In this document: piece after piece, positions 35,461 to 45,242 of the stretch
Position numbering within the stretch: position 1 is the stretch's first letter
How the letters are laid out: each line of letters begins with the position of its first letter
Source of the DNA: Cenarchaeum symbiont of Oopsacas minuta
Lineage (GTDB): Archaea; Thermoproteota; Nitrososphaeria; Nitrososphaerales; Nitrosopumilaceae
DNA length: 64,000 nucleotides
NCBI GenBank assembly: GCA_029948415.1
Contig: JAJIZT010000001.1
Span: 661,235 to 725,234 of the forward strand
Reading direction: 5' to 3'
Program-made: the position numbers and the translations under genes
The notes under the pieces: generated by a model
Database searches by the model: none
The model's input: only the letters and a program-made list of their open reading frames with translations
Told to the model about the DNA's origin: nothing

Positions 35461-36615
35461 TTGAGCGAGATTGTTCTGCACTCTGATGTGCTAAACGCTG
35501 CAATTGATGGAAAGAGTCCCCATTTTGAGCAAGCATTATACGCCATGGAAGATTCACGTCATGATCCATCAGAGCTGTTTGCAGTATCTAGTAATATACG
35601 CAATACATACAAAGGTAATTTAGTAACATTTTCCAACAAAGTCTTCATAAATATGACAAACCTCTGCAGAGATACATGTACGTATTGCACATACAAACGC
35701 GAACCAGATTCAACGCCAGCATTTATGGAGCCAAAGATGGTGCGCCATATGATGCGACTAGGGAAAAAATATGGTTGTACTGAAGCACTTCTTGTAGCAG
35801 GTGAGAGACCAGAGGAGAAATACAATGTGGCTCGCAGATGGCTAAAAGATAACGGATTTTCAAATACGCCAGATTATGCAGCATTTTGTTCACAGATTGC
35901 TCTAGAGGAAGGACTCTATGCACATACAAACGTAGGCAATTTAGAGTACAAAGAGATGCTTGCATTAAAAGATACAAATCCAAGCATCGGTCTCATGCTT
36001 GAGAATTCTAGTCCACGTCTTGCAGAAAAAAATATGCCACATCATCTAGCACAAAGTAAAAACCCAAATGTGAGAATAGATGTAATCAAGAATGCAGGTA
36101 GGGCAAAAATTCCCACTACTACTGGAATACTAGTTGGAATAGGCGAGAGTGAAGAAGAGACAACAAGATCACTAGAAGTTATTCGTACTCTGCACAAGCA
36201 GTATGGACATATACAAGAGGTCATTGTGCAAAACTTTGTCCCAAAACCACAAACGATAATGGGAGATAATCCAGCTCCAGATAACACATATTTTGCAAGA
36301 ACCGTTGCCCTTGCAAGGATAATGATGCCAGAGATGAACATACAGATACCACCAAATCTTTCTCCAGATATATTTGGGGATTTTTTGCGCGTTGGGGTAA
36401 ATGATTGGGGTGGAATATCTCCAGTAACTCCAGATTATGTAAATCCCGAGATGCCTTGGCCATCAATTGAAAAAGTAAAAAAGATTACAGCAGATGCTGG
36501 ATTTATTTTAAAGTGTAGATTTGCAACGTATCCTGAATTTCTCAAAATGATACCAGAGGTGTTACGCGTAAAAATTTATGCAATGGCTGATGAATGCGGT
36601 CACGTTAGGAGATAG
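35461..36615 (+). CDS. cofG: 7,8-didemethyl-8-hydroxy-5-deazariboflavin synthase, CofG
   Basis: A 384-residue radical SAM enzyme. The CRDTCTYC cluster (Cys69, 73, 76) and a TIM-barrel match CofG. With CofH it makes the F0 chromophore of coenzyme F420 from tyrosine and a pyrimidine. The start is a TTG at 35461 (MSEIVLHSD). The next gene cofH begins 2 bp after its stop. TATA-like sequence AGATTAAATAAA precedes it. Confidence 0.93.
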   Translation: MSEIVLHSDVLNAAIDGKSPHFEQALYAMEDSRHDPSELFAVSSNIRNTYKGNLVTFSNKVFINMTNLCRDTCTYCTYKREPDSTPAFMEPKMVRHMMRLGKKYGCTEALLVAGERPEEKYNVARRWLKDNGFSNTPDYAAFCSQIALEEGLYAHTNVGNLEYKEMLALKDTNPSIGLMLENSSPRLAEKNMPHHLAQSKNPNVRIDVIKNAGRAKIPTTTGILVGIGESEEETTRSLEVIRTLHKQYGHIQEVIVQNFVPKPQTIMGDNPAPDNTYFARTVALARIMMPEMNIQIPPNLSPDIFGDFLRVGVNDWGGISPVTPDYVNPEMPWPSIEKVKKITADAGFILKCRFATYPEFLKMIPEVLRVKIYAMADECGHVRR

Positions 36616-36617
36616 AT

Positions 36618-37865
36618 ATGGCAACAAGTATAGAATCTCTGTTAAAGTATGCAGATTCTACCATCTCAGATGCTTTGAATGATGCACTCTCTGGGAGAAA
36701 GATTAGTTCGATGCAAGGTGAAGCACTCTTGGGTGCAAAAGGTTTGGATTTTCATCTAGTAGGCATGGTAGCAGATAAACTACGTCAGAGAAGCGTTGGA
36801 GATACTGTAACATATGTTGTAAATAGAAATGTGAATTTTACAAACGTTTGTGTAAAACAGTGTGGCTTTTGTGCATTTAGTCGTGACTTTAGAGAAGAGC
36901 AAGGATACATGTTGCCCGTAGATGAGATTGTACGTAGGGCCAAAGAGGCTCACGATATTGGAATCACCGAGGTGTGCATACAGGCAGGTCTTCCACCAGA
37001 TATGAAAGGAGATCTATACGAGAGCATATGCTCTGCGATAAAAACAGAGATTCCAGATATGCACATACATGGTTTCTCTCCAGAAGAAGTACTGTATGGT
37101 GCACTCAAAAACAATACAAGTGTACTAGAGTTTTTAAAACGACTCAAAGAGGCAGGAGTTGATACGTTGCCAGGTACAGCAGCTGAGATTTTAGATCAAG
37201 AGATGCGCGATAGAATATCACCTGGACGTATTACCGTAAAGCAATGGATTGATGTGATAAAATCTGCGCACAGTCTTGGAATACATACAACTTGTACAAT
37301 GATGTTCGGTCATGGTGAGAGTGCAGGCCATCAAGCACGCCATATAGAACTGCTCCGAGACATACAAGATGAGACTAGAGGATTTACAGAATTTGTCCCG
37401 CTTGGATTTGTGCACGATGAGGCTCCAATGTATCATAATGGTAAATGTAAAAGCACAGGAGCTAGTGCCACAGATGTCATGCTAACACATGCAGTATCAC
37501 GCATTATGTTAAACGATAGTATCAAGAATATACAAATGTCATGGGTAAAAGAAGGTCAAAAGATGGCACAGATTTTACTCTCATGGGGTGCAAATGACTT
37601 TGGCGGGACACTCATAAACGAGAGCATCTCAACATCTGCTGGCTCCAAACATGGTCAGCTTTTACGCCCATCACAGATACGCTCTCTTGTACGACAGATT
37701 GGAAGAAGGGCAGCAGAACGAAATACCATGTACAAAATACTACGTACGTTTGATGATAATGAGTCACATGATCTTCTAGATAATGCAGATTCGACTTCTT
37801 TTGGATCGTATTTCGAGTTGGTAAAAGCAAAGCAATTTCGCTATAAAAACGATCATGTAACCTAG
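36618..37865 (+). CDS. cofH: 5-amino-6-(D-ribitylamino)uracil-tyrosine 4-hydroxyphenyl transferase, CofH
   Basis: A 415-residue radical SAM enzyme, CofG's partner. CVKQCGFC (Cys78, 82, 85), GLPPDMKGDLY and the characteristic PGTAAEILD near residue 180 with GDNPAP-like elements match CofH. It joins the hydroxybenzyl group of tyrosine to the pyrimidine. It converges with the exchanger gene, overlapping by 4 bp at the stops. Confidence 0.92.
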   Translation: MATSIESLLKYADSTISDALNDALSGRKISSMQGEALLGAKGLDFHLVGMVADKLRQRSVGDTVTYVVNRNVNFTNVCVKQCGFCAFSRDFREEQGYMLPVDEIVRRAKEAHDIGITEVCIQAGLPPDMKGDLYESICSAIKTEIPDMHIHGFSPEEVLYGALKNNTSVLEFLKRLKEAGVDTLPGTAAEILDQEMRDRISPGRITVKQWIDVIKSAHSLGIHTTCTMMFGHGESAGHQARHIELLRDIQDETRGFTEFVPLGFVHDEAPMYHNGKCKSTGASATDVMLTHAVSRIMLNDSIKNIQMSWVKEGQKMAQILLSWGANDFGGTLINESISTSAGSKHGQLLRPSQIRSLVRQIGRRAAERNTMYKILRTFDDNESHDLLDNADSTSFGSYFELVKAKQFRYKNDHVT

Positions 37866-38776
37866 TTTGTAATCAAAAATAACATATACATAGCATATGC
37901 TACAACCAAGATAATACCTATAGTCATGTTTATTTTTCCACGAAATGCAATCAACATTGCAAGTCCAAATGCCATCATTACTATATAATCAAATTCTATG
38001 GATTTTGGAACAGTTATACCAAATATTATCGAGGTAATTCCAACGATCATCAATATGTTGTATATGTTACTTCCAATGATATTTCCAATTCCTATATTTG
38101 TCTCTCCACGCTTTATTGCTGCAATTGATGTTACTAGTTCTGGTAACGATGTTCCTATTGCAAGAACTGTAATTCCTATAACCTTTTCAGAGATGCCCAC
38201 ATCATTAGCAATATCCACCATGTTGTTTACTGCAAGTATAGAACCTACATACAACAATGCCACACCAAATACAAGTTTTACAATGGATTTTTTATCAATC
38301 TTTATTTTTTCTTGTTTGTTTTTTGTCATAGAGCGAGTTGTTTTGTATGTATAGATGGTAAACGCTAAAAGCAATCCCAACAAGAGTGTACCATCATATA
38401 TGTTCAACTCTCCGTCAAAAGAGAGTACCACAAGTAGTAAAGAGAATCCAATCATTATTGGAACGACTGTACGGACTATACGTTTCTTTATGGCAAGTGG
38501 AGTCAAAATTGCAGCTATGCCAATAACCATTCCAATGTTTGCAATATTACTTCCCACCACATTACCCAACACTATTGCACCATGAGTTCCAGCTGCAAGA
38601 CTAGTTGCAAGTTCTGGAGCAGATGTTCCATATGCTACAACGGTCATTCCTATTATCAGTGGGCTGATACGGAATCTTTTAGCTATTACGATGCCACCAT
38701 CGACAAGCCAATTTCCACCATAACATAGCATAGCAAGTCCAGTTACTACAAGTATAATACTGACGAGTATATCCAT
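37862..38776 (-). CDS. sodium/calcium exchanger family protein (CaxA/YrbG type)
   Basis: A 304-residue protein with about ten spans and two inverted repeats of the NCX alpha motif: GTSAPELATSLAAG (about 50-64) and GTSLPELVTSIAAIKRG (about 208-224). Each is followed by GNVVGSNIANI and GNIIGSNIYNI. These residues bind Ca2+/Na+. The length is usual for the archaeal NCX_Mj type. Confidence 0.9.
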   Translation of the reverse strand: MDILVSIILVVTGLAMLCYGGNWLVDGGIVIAKRFRISPLIIGMTVVAYGTSAPELATSLAAGTHGAIVLGNVVGSNIANIGMVIGIAAILTPLAIKKRIVRTVVPIMIGFSLLLVVLSFDGELNIYDGTLLLGLLLAFTIYTYKTTRSMTKNKQEKIKIDKKSIVKLVFGVALLYVGSILAVNNMVDIANDVGISEKVIGITVLAIGTSLPELVTSIAAIKRGETNIGIGNIIGSNIYNILMIVGITSIIFGITVPKSIEFDYIVMMAFGLAMLIAFRGKINMTIGIILVVAYAMYMLFLITN

Positions 38777-38902
38777 GTGAGATTGTCACTATATCATATG
38801 TTTAAGGAATATGGTTGAATGACTTGTTTCATGTATTATTTTTCATATACTGCACTGCCTTTATCTGACACCGTATAGCACATCACTGTGCAGAACATGT
38901 CT

Positions 38903-39037
38903 GCGCATGATATTACCGTTTTTGTCATACTTGACATTTTGATCTGTCTGCTCATACAGTATCTAGTCAAGAGTTGATCTATCTTTATGAGAATACGCAT
39001 CGGTCTATTGATTTTTTGTCAATATGTACAAGATCTA
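38903..39037. repeat. repeat sequence R1 (empty-site copy)
   Basis: About 135 bp closely similar to 62057-62199 (which carries an extra 20-bp piece), ending in TTTTTTGTCAAT, and continuing here into ATGTACAAGATCTA. In the second copy an IS110-type element sits exactly at this point. It contains no gene. The remainder of 38777-39046 shows nothing else that I can name. Confidence 0.75.
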
Positions 39038-39046
39038 TTACCTAAA

Positions 39047-40354
39047 TTATGGATAGATTATCATTGCAATTTTGCCCAATACATCAGATGGCGTACTACC
39101 AAAGATCAAAATCATGGGTTCTTTTCCGTGATCCCCCGTATGGAATATGACATCGTGAGGAGTTTTTGCATCTTTAATTGCCTCGCGTATGCCCCATGTC
39201 ATACTACCACTTTGGGCTTTTCTAATACTAGATGGCTCAAAACTTCGATCATAGCTTGACATGTGCATTTTTGCATCTTTTATTTTTTTAATGGTCGATT
39301 CATTATATCTCATGTTTACTGCAGCTCTGATTGTGGGAAATTTTTTACACATCTCGATTATAGCAGAGGCCACGTGCCTTGACCCACCTAGTGTTATTCT
39401 TCCACATATTGTGACATTTTTTCCTGTACGTACGATACGTCCTTGTATACCCCACACGTCGTCTATGGTTTTTGGATTTGGCTTTGCATATACAAAATTT
39501 GTTTGGCATTCAGGTATGAACATATATGCATTTTTCATATTTGAAAATTTAGATATTGCATATACAAGATCATCTCTTAATGGATTATGTCTTTTTGATC
39601 CGACGATGGGAAATCCTTTTCCAATTTTTTTTGCATCGATGATAAATTTTTGAGCAAATTCTCCTGCCATTTTGACTGATTTTGTAAAAGAATATCCCAT
39701 TGCCATGTATCCAGCAAGTGCAGAAGAGAATGTACATCCACTACCACGATTTTCAGAGTTGATTTTTTTATGAGATATGAAAAATGTCTCATCTCCAAAC
39801 ACATAATCTCTGACAACGTTTACAGACATTACACCAGTAACTAGAACATTTTTGGCTCCCATCTTTGTCAAGATAGATGCAGATGTTGTAATTTCAGAAA
39901 CATTTCGACATTTTTTTCCAGATATGATACCACATTCATACACATTTGGAGTTATAGCATATGCTAATGGGACTATACGTTTTTGAAATTCTTTGACTAG
40001 ATTTTTTGGTAAAAGCGTGCCACCAGTAGTTGAAGATACCGTAGGATCTACTATAATAGGACATTTGACATCCATGAGGCGTTTTTGTACGATGCGCATA
40101 GTCGGAATGGTATGCAACATACCAATCTTTATGGCAGATATATCAAAATCATCTAGTACTGCATCAATCTGTCCTAGAATTGATTTTGCCGATACAGATT
40201 CGGTTCCATAAAATGTATGGGTATTTTGACTTGTTATCGCAGTAATAGCAGATAATCCGTAAAGACCCAATCTTTCAAACACTTGTAGATCCCTTTGTAC
40301 TCCAGCACCACTAGAAGGATCTGATCCTGCAATGGTTAGCGCATTCATCAACAT
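39047..40354 (-). CDS. thiDN: bifunctional HMP-P kinase / thiamine-phosphate synthase (ThiD-ThiN)
   Basis: A 435-residue fusion. Residues 1-255 are ThiD: AIAGSDPSSGAGVQRDL region, with GTMVSD-like core replaced by the sequence IVDPTVSSTTGG and the nucleotide motif ENRGSGCTFSSALAG near 205-219. Residues 265-435 are ThiN, the archaeal thiamine-phosphate synthase. Both act in the thiamine pathway downstream of ThiC, which is transcribed divergently from a shared 96-bp promoter region. Confidence 0.9.
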   Translation of the reverse strand: MLMNALTIAGSDPSSGAGVQRDLQVFERLGLYGLSAITAITSQNTHTFYGTESVSAKSILGQIDAVLDDFDISAIKIGMLHTIPTMRIVQKRLMDVKCPIIVDPTVSSTTGGTLLPKNLVKEFQKRIVPLAYAITPNVYECGIISGKKCRNVSEITTSASILTKMGAKNVLVTGVMSVNVVRDYVFGDETFFISHKKINSENRGSGCTFSSALAGYMAMGYSFTKSVKMAGEFAQKFIIDAKKIGKGFPIVGSKRHNPLRDDLVYAISKFSNMKNAYMFIPECQTNFVYAKPNPKTIDDVWGIQGRIVRTGKNVTICGRITLGGSRHVASAIIEMCKKFPTIRAAVNMRYNESTIKKIKDAKMHMSSYDRSFEPSSIRKAQSGSMTWGIREAIKDAKTPHDVIFHTGDHGKEPMILIFGSTPSDVLGKIAMIIYP

Positions 40355-40450
40355 GTTTGTACATGGGTATTCTAATTATCTAACGGTTTTAGGTAAAATT
40401 GGTTGTAATGATCGCTATTACTTAAATCACGTACGAGTATTCAAACATAC
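40355..40450. promoter_or_regulatory. divergent promoter between thiDN and thiC
   Basis: A 96-bp gap separates the start codons. For thiC, TTACTTAAATC lies about 35 bp before the ATG. I see no TPP-riboswitch-like structure here, so co-regulation, if any, would be by a transcription factor. Confidence 0.45.
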
Positions 40451-41806
40451 ATGGTCACACAAATGTCCTCGGCAAGGCGTGGGGTTCCAACAGATCAAAT
40501 GCGTCTAGTTGCCAAAGATGAAGATGTAGAGCTACCATGGCTAGTACGTGCAGTTGCAAAGGGCTCGGTCATAATACCTAGTAACACTGCAAGACCACAG
40601 CAGATACACAATGTTGGAATAGGCAAGGGATTAAAGACTAAAGTTAATGTAAATATTGGCACCTCTACCTTGAACGTAGACATTGATGCTGAGATTGAGA
40701 AAGCACATACAGCAATAAAATATCATGCAGATACCATAATGGACTTGAGTGATGGTGGAGATGTAGGACAGATTCGTTTAGATCTAATGAGTGAGGCTCC
40801 AATCACATTTGGTACTGTTCCAATATATGAAGCATACAACAAGGCAATAATGAATCATAAAAACCCCATGAATATGACCGAGGATGATTTTTTACGCGCT
40901 TTTGAAAACAACGCCAAAGATGGTGTAGACTATACTACCATACACGCGGGGATTACAAAAGATATTGCAAAGCGCATAATGCATGTGAAACGCCATGGTG
41001 GCATAGTAAGCAAAGGTGGAACAATTACAGCTGCATGGATGCTAAAGTATGAAAAAGAAAATCCATATTATTCAAACTATGACTATCTTGTAGAGGTTGC
41101 AAGAAAATATGATGTAACATTTAGTCTAGGCGATGCACTACGCCCTGGCTCTATACTAGACTCGCACGATGAACTACAAGTGCAAGAGATGATAAACGTG
41201 GCAAGACTCACAAAACAAGCACATGAAAAAGATGTCCAGGTAATGGTAGAAGGTCCAGGACATGTTCCACTAGATGAGATTGCAGCAAATGTGCGACTTG
41301 CAAAATCGCTCATAGGCGATGTGCCTTATTATGTTCTAGGACCTCTTGTAACAGACGTGGCTTCTGGACACGATCACATTGCAAGTGCAATAGGAGCTGC
41401 AATATCTGCAAGTAAAGGAGTCGACTTGTTGTGTTATCTAACCCCATCAGAGCACCTTGCATTACCAAACTCCAAAGAGGTAAAGGCAGGTCTTATTGCA
41501 TATAGGATTGCAGCACATGCTGCAGACCTTGTAAAGATGAGAGAAAAGGCCATCAAATGGGATCAAAAGATGACAGAAGCTAGGCGTACTTTGGACTGGG
41601 AATCACAGATAGCCCTATCCATAGACCCCGAAGAGGCTGCCCGCATACACTCGCGTACAGGGCAACATCCTGGAAATAATGTTCCATGTACAATGTGCGG
41701 TGGCGCATGTGTCTATGTCATGTTACCACAACAGAGAAAATACGACAACCAAACAGAGGATATACAAAAAGGCAAACCTGTATCACAGACTCGAAATGGA
41801 ATCTAG
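40451..41806 (+). CDS. thiC: phosphomethylpyrimidine synthase ThiC
   Basis: A 451-residue radical SAM-type enzyme that converts AIR to HMP-P. IMDLSDGGDVGQIR and FSLGDALRPGSILDSHD are ThiC signatures. The C-terminal cluster motif is CTMCGGAC near 418-425 (CxxCxxxC). HAGITKDIA and GPGHVPLDEIA are also typical. The length is usual for the archaeal form. Confidence 0.94.
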   Translation: MVTQMSSARRGVPTDQMRLVAKDEDVELPWLVRAVAKGSVIIPSNTARPQQIHNVGIGKGLKTKVNVNIGTSTLNVDIDAEIEKAHTAIKYHADTIMDLSDGGDVGQIRLDLMSEAPITFGTVPIYEAYNKAIMNHKNPMNMTEDDFLRAFENNAKDGVDYTTIHAGITKDIAKRIMHVKRHGGIVSKGGTITAAWMLKYEKENPYYSNYDYLVEVARKYDVTFSLGDALRPGSILDSHDELQVQEMINVARLTKQAHEKDVQVMVEGPGHVPLDEIAANVRLAKSLIGDVPYYVLGPLVTDVASGHDHIASAIGAAISASKGVDLLCYLTPSEHLALPNSKEVKAGLIAYRIAAHAADLVKMREKAIKWDQKMTEARRTLDWESQIALSIDPEEAARIHSRTGQHPGNNVPCTMCGGACVYVMLPQQRKYDNQTEDIQKGKPVSQTRNGI

Positions 41807-41812
41807 TGTATT

Positions 41813-42676
41813 TTATTTTTCTAGTACACGAGAGATTGTTTTCATTTTTTTAACTGATGTTGTAACATCAGAGTTTGCATCTAGGCGTTCTTTACACGTG
41901 TTTATATAATTTACAATCTCTTCGATCTTTGTATCTTGCACACTTGTAAGCATTCTACCCATATCTTTCCAAAATTCTTCAGCAATACGACGTAGTTCGG
42001 GGTTTGATATGATGGACTCTATGAGTTGTGGAGATTCAGTCAATATACTCTCGGCTAGTATTTTCTGTGTCTTGAATGTGACACCTGACATTTTATCGGT
42101 AAGACCTGACTTTTCATCCTTTGATATAATGTTTGCAAATATGAGGTTGACCATGTGAGTTAGACCAAGTATACTAGCAATTCTTTTATCGTGTTCGTTT
42201 GCATCAATGGTGACAAAGTTTGCACCAGCCAAGAGTTGTTTTGTTACGGTGAGCTCTTTTTTTGCATCGCGTATCGGAATCGATATGACATTTTTACCTT
42301 TTATTGAACTAGTTCCAGGACCGAACATTGGGTGTATACAAATTGGACTAATCTTTGCAGGTATCTTTGCTAGTGCAGAAGAGGTCTTTGATTTTTGTGA
42401 AGCAATATCAACAAGGTATGCACCTCGTTTCATCTCTTTTGCAATGAGTCGTATGATCTCTGGAGTCTTGCGTGCAGGGGTACACAATATGACATAGTCT
42501 GCTGTCAATATTGCGCCAACAAGTGAGTTTGCATTTATCACATTCTTTACCTTTATCTCTTTTTCAGAGTCAAATCCTGTCACATTGTATTTTAAAGATA
42601 AAAAATATTTTGCAAACCACAAACCCATGCTTCCGCCAGCTCCTAGTATAGCTATATTTTTTGCAACTTTGCCCAT
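41813..42676 (-). CDS. tyrA: prephenate dehydrogenase (TyrA)
   Basis: A 287-residue NAD(P)-dependent dehydrogenase that makes 4-hydroxyphenylpyruvate for tyrosine. The Rossmann motif GAGGSMGLWFAKYF is at 13-26, IHPMFGPG near 117-124 and LGLTHMVNLIF near 178. It is 1 bp downstream of the chorismate mutase-aminotransferase gene, with aroC further upstream, so the three act in one branch. Confidence 0.88.
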   Translation of the reverse strand: MGKVAKNIAILGAGGSMGLWFAKYFLSLKYNVTGFDSEKEIKVKNVINANSLVGAILTADYVILCTPARKTPEIIRLIAKEMKRGAYLVDIASQKSKTSSALAKIPAKISPICIHPMFGPGTSSIKGKNVISIPIRDAKKELTVTKQLLAGANFVTIDANEHDKRIASILGLTHMVNLIFANIISKDEKSGLTDKMSGVTFKTQKILAESILTESPQLIESIISNPELRRIAEEFWKDMGRMLTSVQDTKIEEIVNYINTCKERLDANSDVTTSVKKMKTISRVLEK

Positions 42677-42677
42677 T

Positions 42678-44033
42678 TTACGCGTTTACCATGTTAGATA
42701 TTATTTTAATGCCTTTAATTAATTGTCCAATATCTGCGCACGCAGACAGGCGTATATAATTGCGATATTGCCCAAAAGATGCTCCAGGAGCCACGGCCAC
42801 ACCAAACTCTAAGAGCTTCTCTGAGATTACCACGCCGTCAAGGTTTCTAGGTAAGCGACAAAATAGGTACATTGCACCATCAGGTGGGACGATCTCTAGG
42901 CCAGCTTTTTTTGCAGCTTTGTAAAGTATATCAAGTCTGTCTTGTATGATATGGGCATTTGATGATACATTATAATCTAAAACTCTCATAGCAGCATATT
43001 GAACCGGCTCGCAGACGCTTGTCATACACAAGGCCAACAGTTGAGACATTTTTTTTACAATGGTTTTATCAGCCACCACATACCCTATACGAAATCCAGT
43101 CATTGCATGTGATTTTGAAAATGATTGAGCCACAATTGATCTCTCATATCCATATGATACTATACTTTTGTGTTTTTTAGTATATGCATATTGAGAGTAA
43201 ATCTCATCACTTAAAACATACATATTGTGTGCTTTTGCAATATCCATTATCGAGTCAAACATTTTATCAGAGAGTATCTTTCCTGTTGGATTGTTTGGAT
43301 AATTTAATATGATCATCTTTGTATTGGAATTTATCTTTGATTCTATCTCTTGCAATGATGGCTCCCAACCACTCTCGATGCTGGTTTTGATTATTCGTGT
43401 CTTGACACCAGCGTTGGTTGCACATTGACTGTATGCAGGCCATGCAGGTTCTATAATTATAATCTCATCTCCACATTCAAGTAGTGTCTCTATTGCAAGA
43501 TACACTGCAAATCTTGCACCAGGTGTTACAAGTATGTTCTCAGATGATATAGATGAGATATGTTTTGCAATTTTTTCTCGCAAGTCATCTGATCCTTTTG
43601 GCATTCCGTATTTTACACGTCCTTTTACACACGCTTCTTTTAGTAGATCTGCAACTTGTGGTGGGTGTGCAAAATCTGGTTCTCCAACTTCCATGTGGAT
43701 TATCTTTGCACCTTTTTTTTCCATCTCTTTTGCTTTTGCAAATACAGATAGGTGTGTGTTTTGTGAACCTAAATCTGATTGAACTTTAATCGATTCTCTT
43801 AACAGAAAGTTTAGCAATCTTGAACCTACGTCATCTTTGAGGCCGATATCTGCACATGCCTTGATCACTTTGGCTCGCAACTGTTCCTCGCGAGACTCAT
43901 CATGGACATTTTTGCCATTTGCATCCTTTATGATTCCGATCTGGCGTACCACATCCTCACGTTTCTTGAAAAGATCTAGCATCTGGATTGTAATCTCATC
44001 TATCTGCTCACGCAGTTGACTAATCTTGACCAT
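42678..44033 (-). CDS. fused chorismate mutase and aromatic/aspartate aminotransferase
   Basis: A 451-residue fusion. Residues 1-85 are an AroQ-type chorismate mutase (LREQIDEITIQMLDLFKKRE). Residues 95-451 are a class I PLP aminotransferase with NYPNNPTG at 244-251, SDEIYS at 275-280 and the PLP lysine in SFSKSHAMTGFR (Lys307). The pair could convert chorismate to prephenate and transaminate the resulting keto acid. It overlaps aroC by 14 bp. Fusions of this kind are known in archaea. Confidence 0.9.
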   Translation of the reverse strand: MVKISQLREQIDEITIQMLDLFKKREDVVRQIGIIKDANGKNVHDESREEQLRAKVIKACADIGLKDDVGSRLLNFLLRESIKVQSDLGSQNTHLSVFAKAKEMEKKGAKIIHMEVGEPDFAHPPQVADLLKEACVKGRVKYGMPKGSDDLREKIAKHISSISSENILVTPGARFAVYLAIETLLECGDEIIIIEPAWPAYSQCATNAGVKTRIIKTSIESGWEPSLQEIESKINSNTKMIILNYPNNPTGKILSDKMFDSIMDIAKAHNMYVLSDEIYSQYAYTKKHKSIVSYGYERSIVAQSFSKSHAMTGFRIGYVVADKTIVKKMSQLLALCMTSVCEPVQYAAMRVLDYNVSSNAHIIQDRLDILYKAAKKAGLEIVPPDGAMYLFCRLPRNLDGVVISEKLLEFGVAVAPGASFGQYRNYIRLSACADIGQLIKGIKIISNMVNA

Positions 44034-45135
44034 GACTGTGGATCACCTGGGGTATAAAACCGCCACGTATTGCAAGGTCTGCAAGAGACAAGGATACTAG
44101 TGCATCAACTATTGGAGGTGCACGCGGTACCACGCATGGATCATGCCTGCCTTTGATATAAAGATCTATACTCTTTTTTGTACTCATCTTTACGCTCCTT
44201 TGTCGCATCGATATTGACGAGACAGGTTTGAATGCAATATTCATGACAATCGGCATGCCAATTGAGAGCCCTCCTAGTATGCCACCAGAGTTGTTTGTCT
44301 TTGTGATAATCTTTTTTCTTGAATCTATTTTATAGATATCATTGTTCTTTGAACCAGTTGAGCTAGAACCGGCAAAACCAGAACCAAATTCTATTCCCTT
44401 TACAGATGGTATCGAGTATATGGCCTTTGCCACCTCTGATTCGATTGAATCAAAGATAGGCTCTCCCAATCCAACAGGTACGCCACTGGTGACAGACTTG
44501 ACAATTCCACCAAGCGAGTCGCCATTTTTTTTGGCATCTAGTATTGTTTTTTTCATATCTGATGCAGTCTTTACATGAGGACAGCGCGTATCTGTAGAAT
44601 AGATTTTTTTCTGCGATGGGGTTGTATTCGACTCTGGCATTGCATATTCTCCGATTTGAATCACGTAAGAGTCTGTCTTTACTTTTAGTGTCTGCGCTAA
44701 AAGTTTACGTGCAATTGCACCACCCATTATATGCGTGGCAGTTAACCTTCCAGAGAATCTACCCCCTCCTCTCCAATCGTTGTATTTTGAATATTTTACC
44801 ATTGCAGGATAATCTGCATGCCCTGGACGCAGAGTATCTACAAGATCATCATATGCACGTGAATCTTTATCCTTGTTCCATATTATGACTGCAATGGGCG
44901 CACCTGTTGTCTTTCCTCTAAATGTGCCAGAGAGTATCTCTGCAACATCCCCTTCTCTTCTCTGCGTTGTAATTACAGACTGACCTGGCCTTCGCCAGTT
45001 TAGCATAGGTTGTATATCTTTTTCATCGAGTTTTAATCCTGCTGGGCATCCATCAAGAACGGTCCCTATGCATTTACCATGGCTTTCACCAAAGCTTGTC
45101 AATACCAATCTTTTACCAATAGAGCTTGACATCAC
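44020..45135 (-). CDS. aroC: chorismate synthase (AroC)
   Basis: A 371-residue enzyme that makes chorismate from EPSP using reduced FMN. FGESHGKCIGTVLDGCPAG at the N-terminus, WRGGGRFSGRLTATHIMGG near 128-146 and GRHDPCVVPRAPPIVDA near the C-terminus are classical motifs. It overlaps the CM-aminotransferase gene and is divergent from PCNA. Confidence 0.95.
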   Translation of the reverse strand: MMSSSIGKRLVLTSFGESHGKCIGTVLDGCPAGLKLDEKDIQPMLNWRRPGQSVITTQRREGDVAEILSGTFRGKTTGAPIAVIIWNKDKDSRAYDDLVDTLRPGHADYPAMVKYSKYNDWRGGGRFSGRLTATHIMGGAIARKLLAQTLKVKTDSYVIQIGEYAMPESNTTPSQKKIYSTDTRCPHVKTASDMKKTILDAKKNGDSLGGIVKSVTSGVPVGLGEPIFDSIESEVAKAIYSIPSVKGIEFGSGFAGSSSTGSKNNDIYKIDSRKKIITKTNNSGGILGGLSIGMPIVMNIAFKPVSSISMRQRSVKMSTKKSIDLYIKGRHDPCVVPRAPPIVDALVSLSLADLAIRGGFIPQVIHSHGQD

Positions 45136-45242
45136 AATTGGTGCAAGGTGCAGTGCATATAACTTTGATCGCTATAAAAAAATCCACCATTATGATCGGA
45201 TTTGGTAAAAACGATTAATACTCTGTAAAACTGACTCAGTCT

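Noticed and set aside
35559-36466. Minus-strand frames inside cofG
   Set aside because: Shadow translations of a conserved radical SAM gene.
40355-40450. TPP riboswitch between thiDN and thiC
   Set aside because: No CTGAGA-like core or paired arms could be found in the 96-bp gap.
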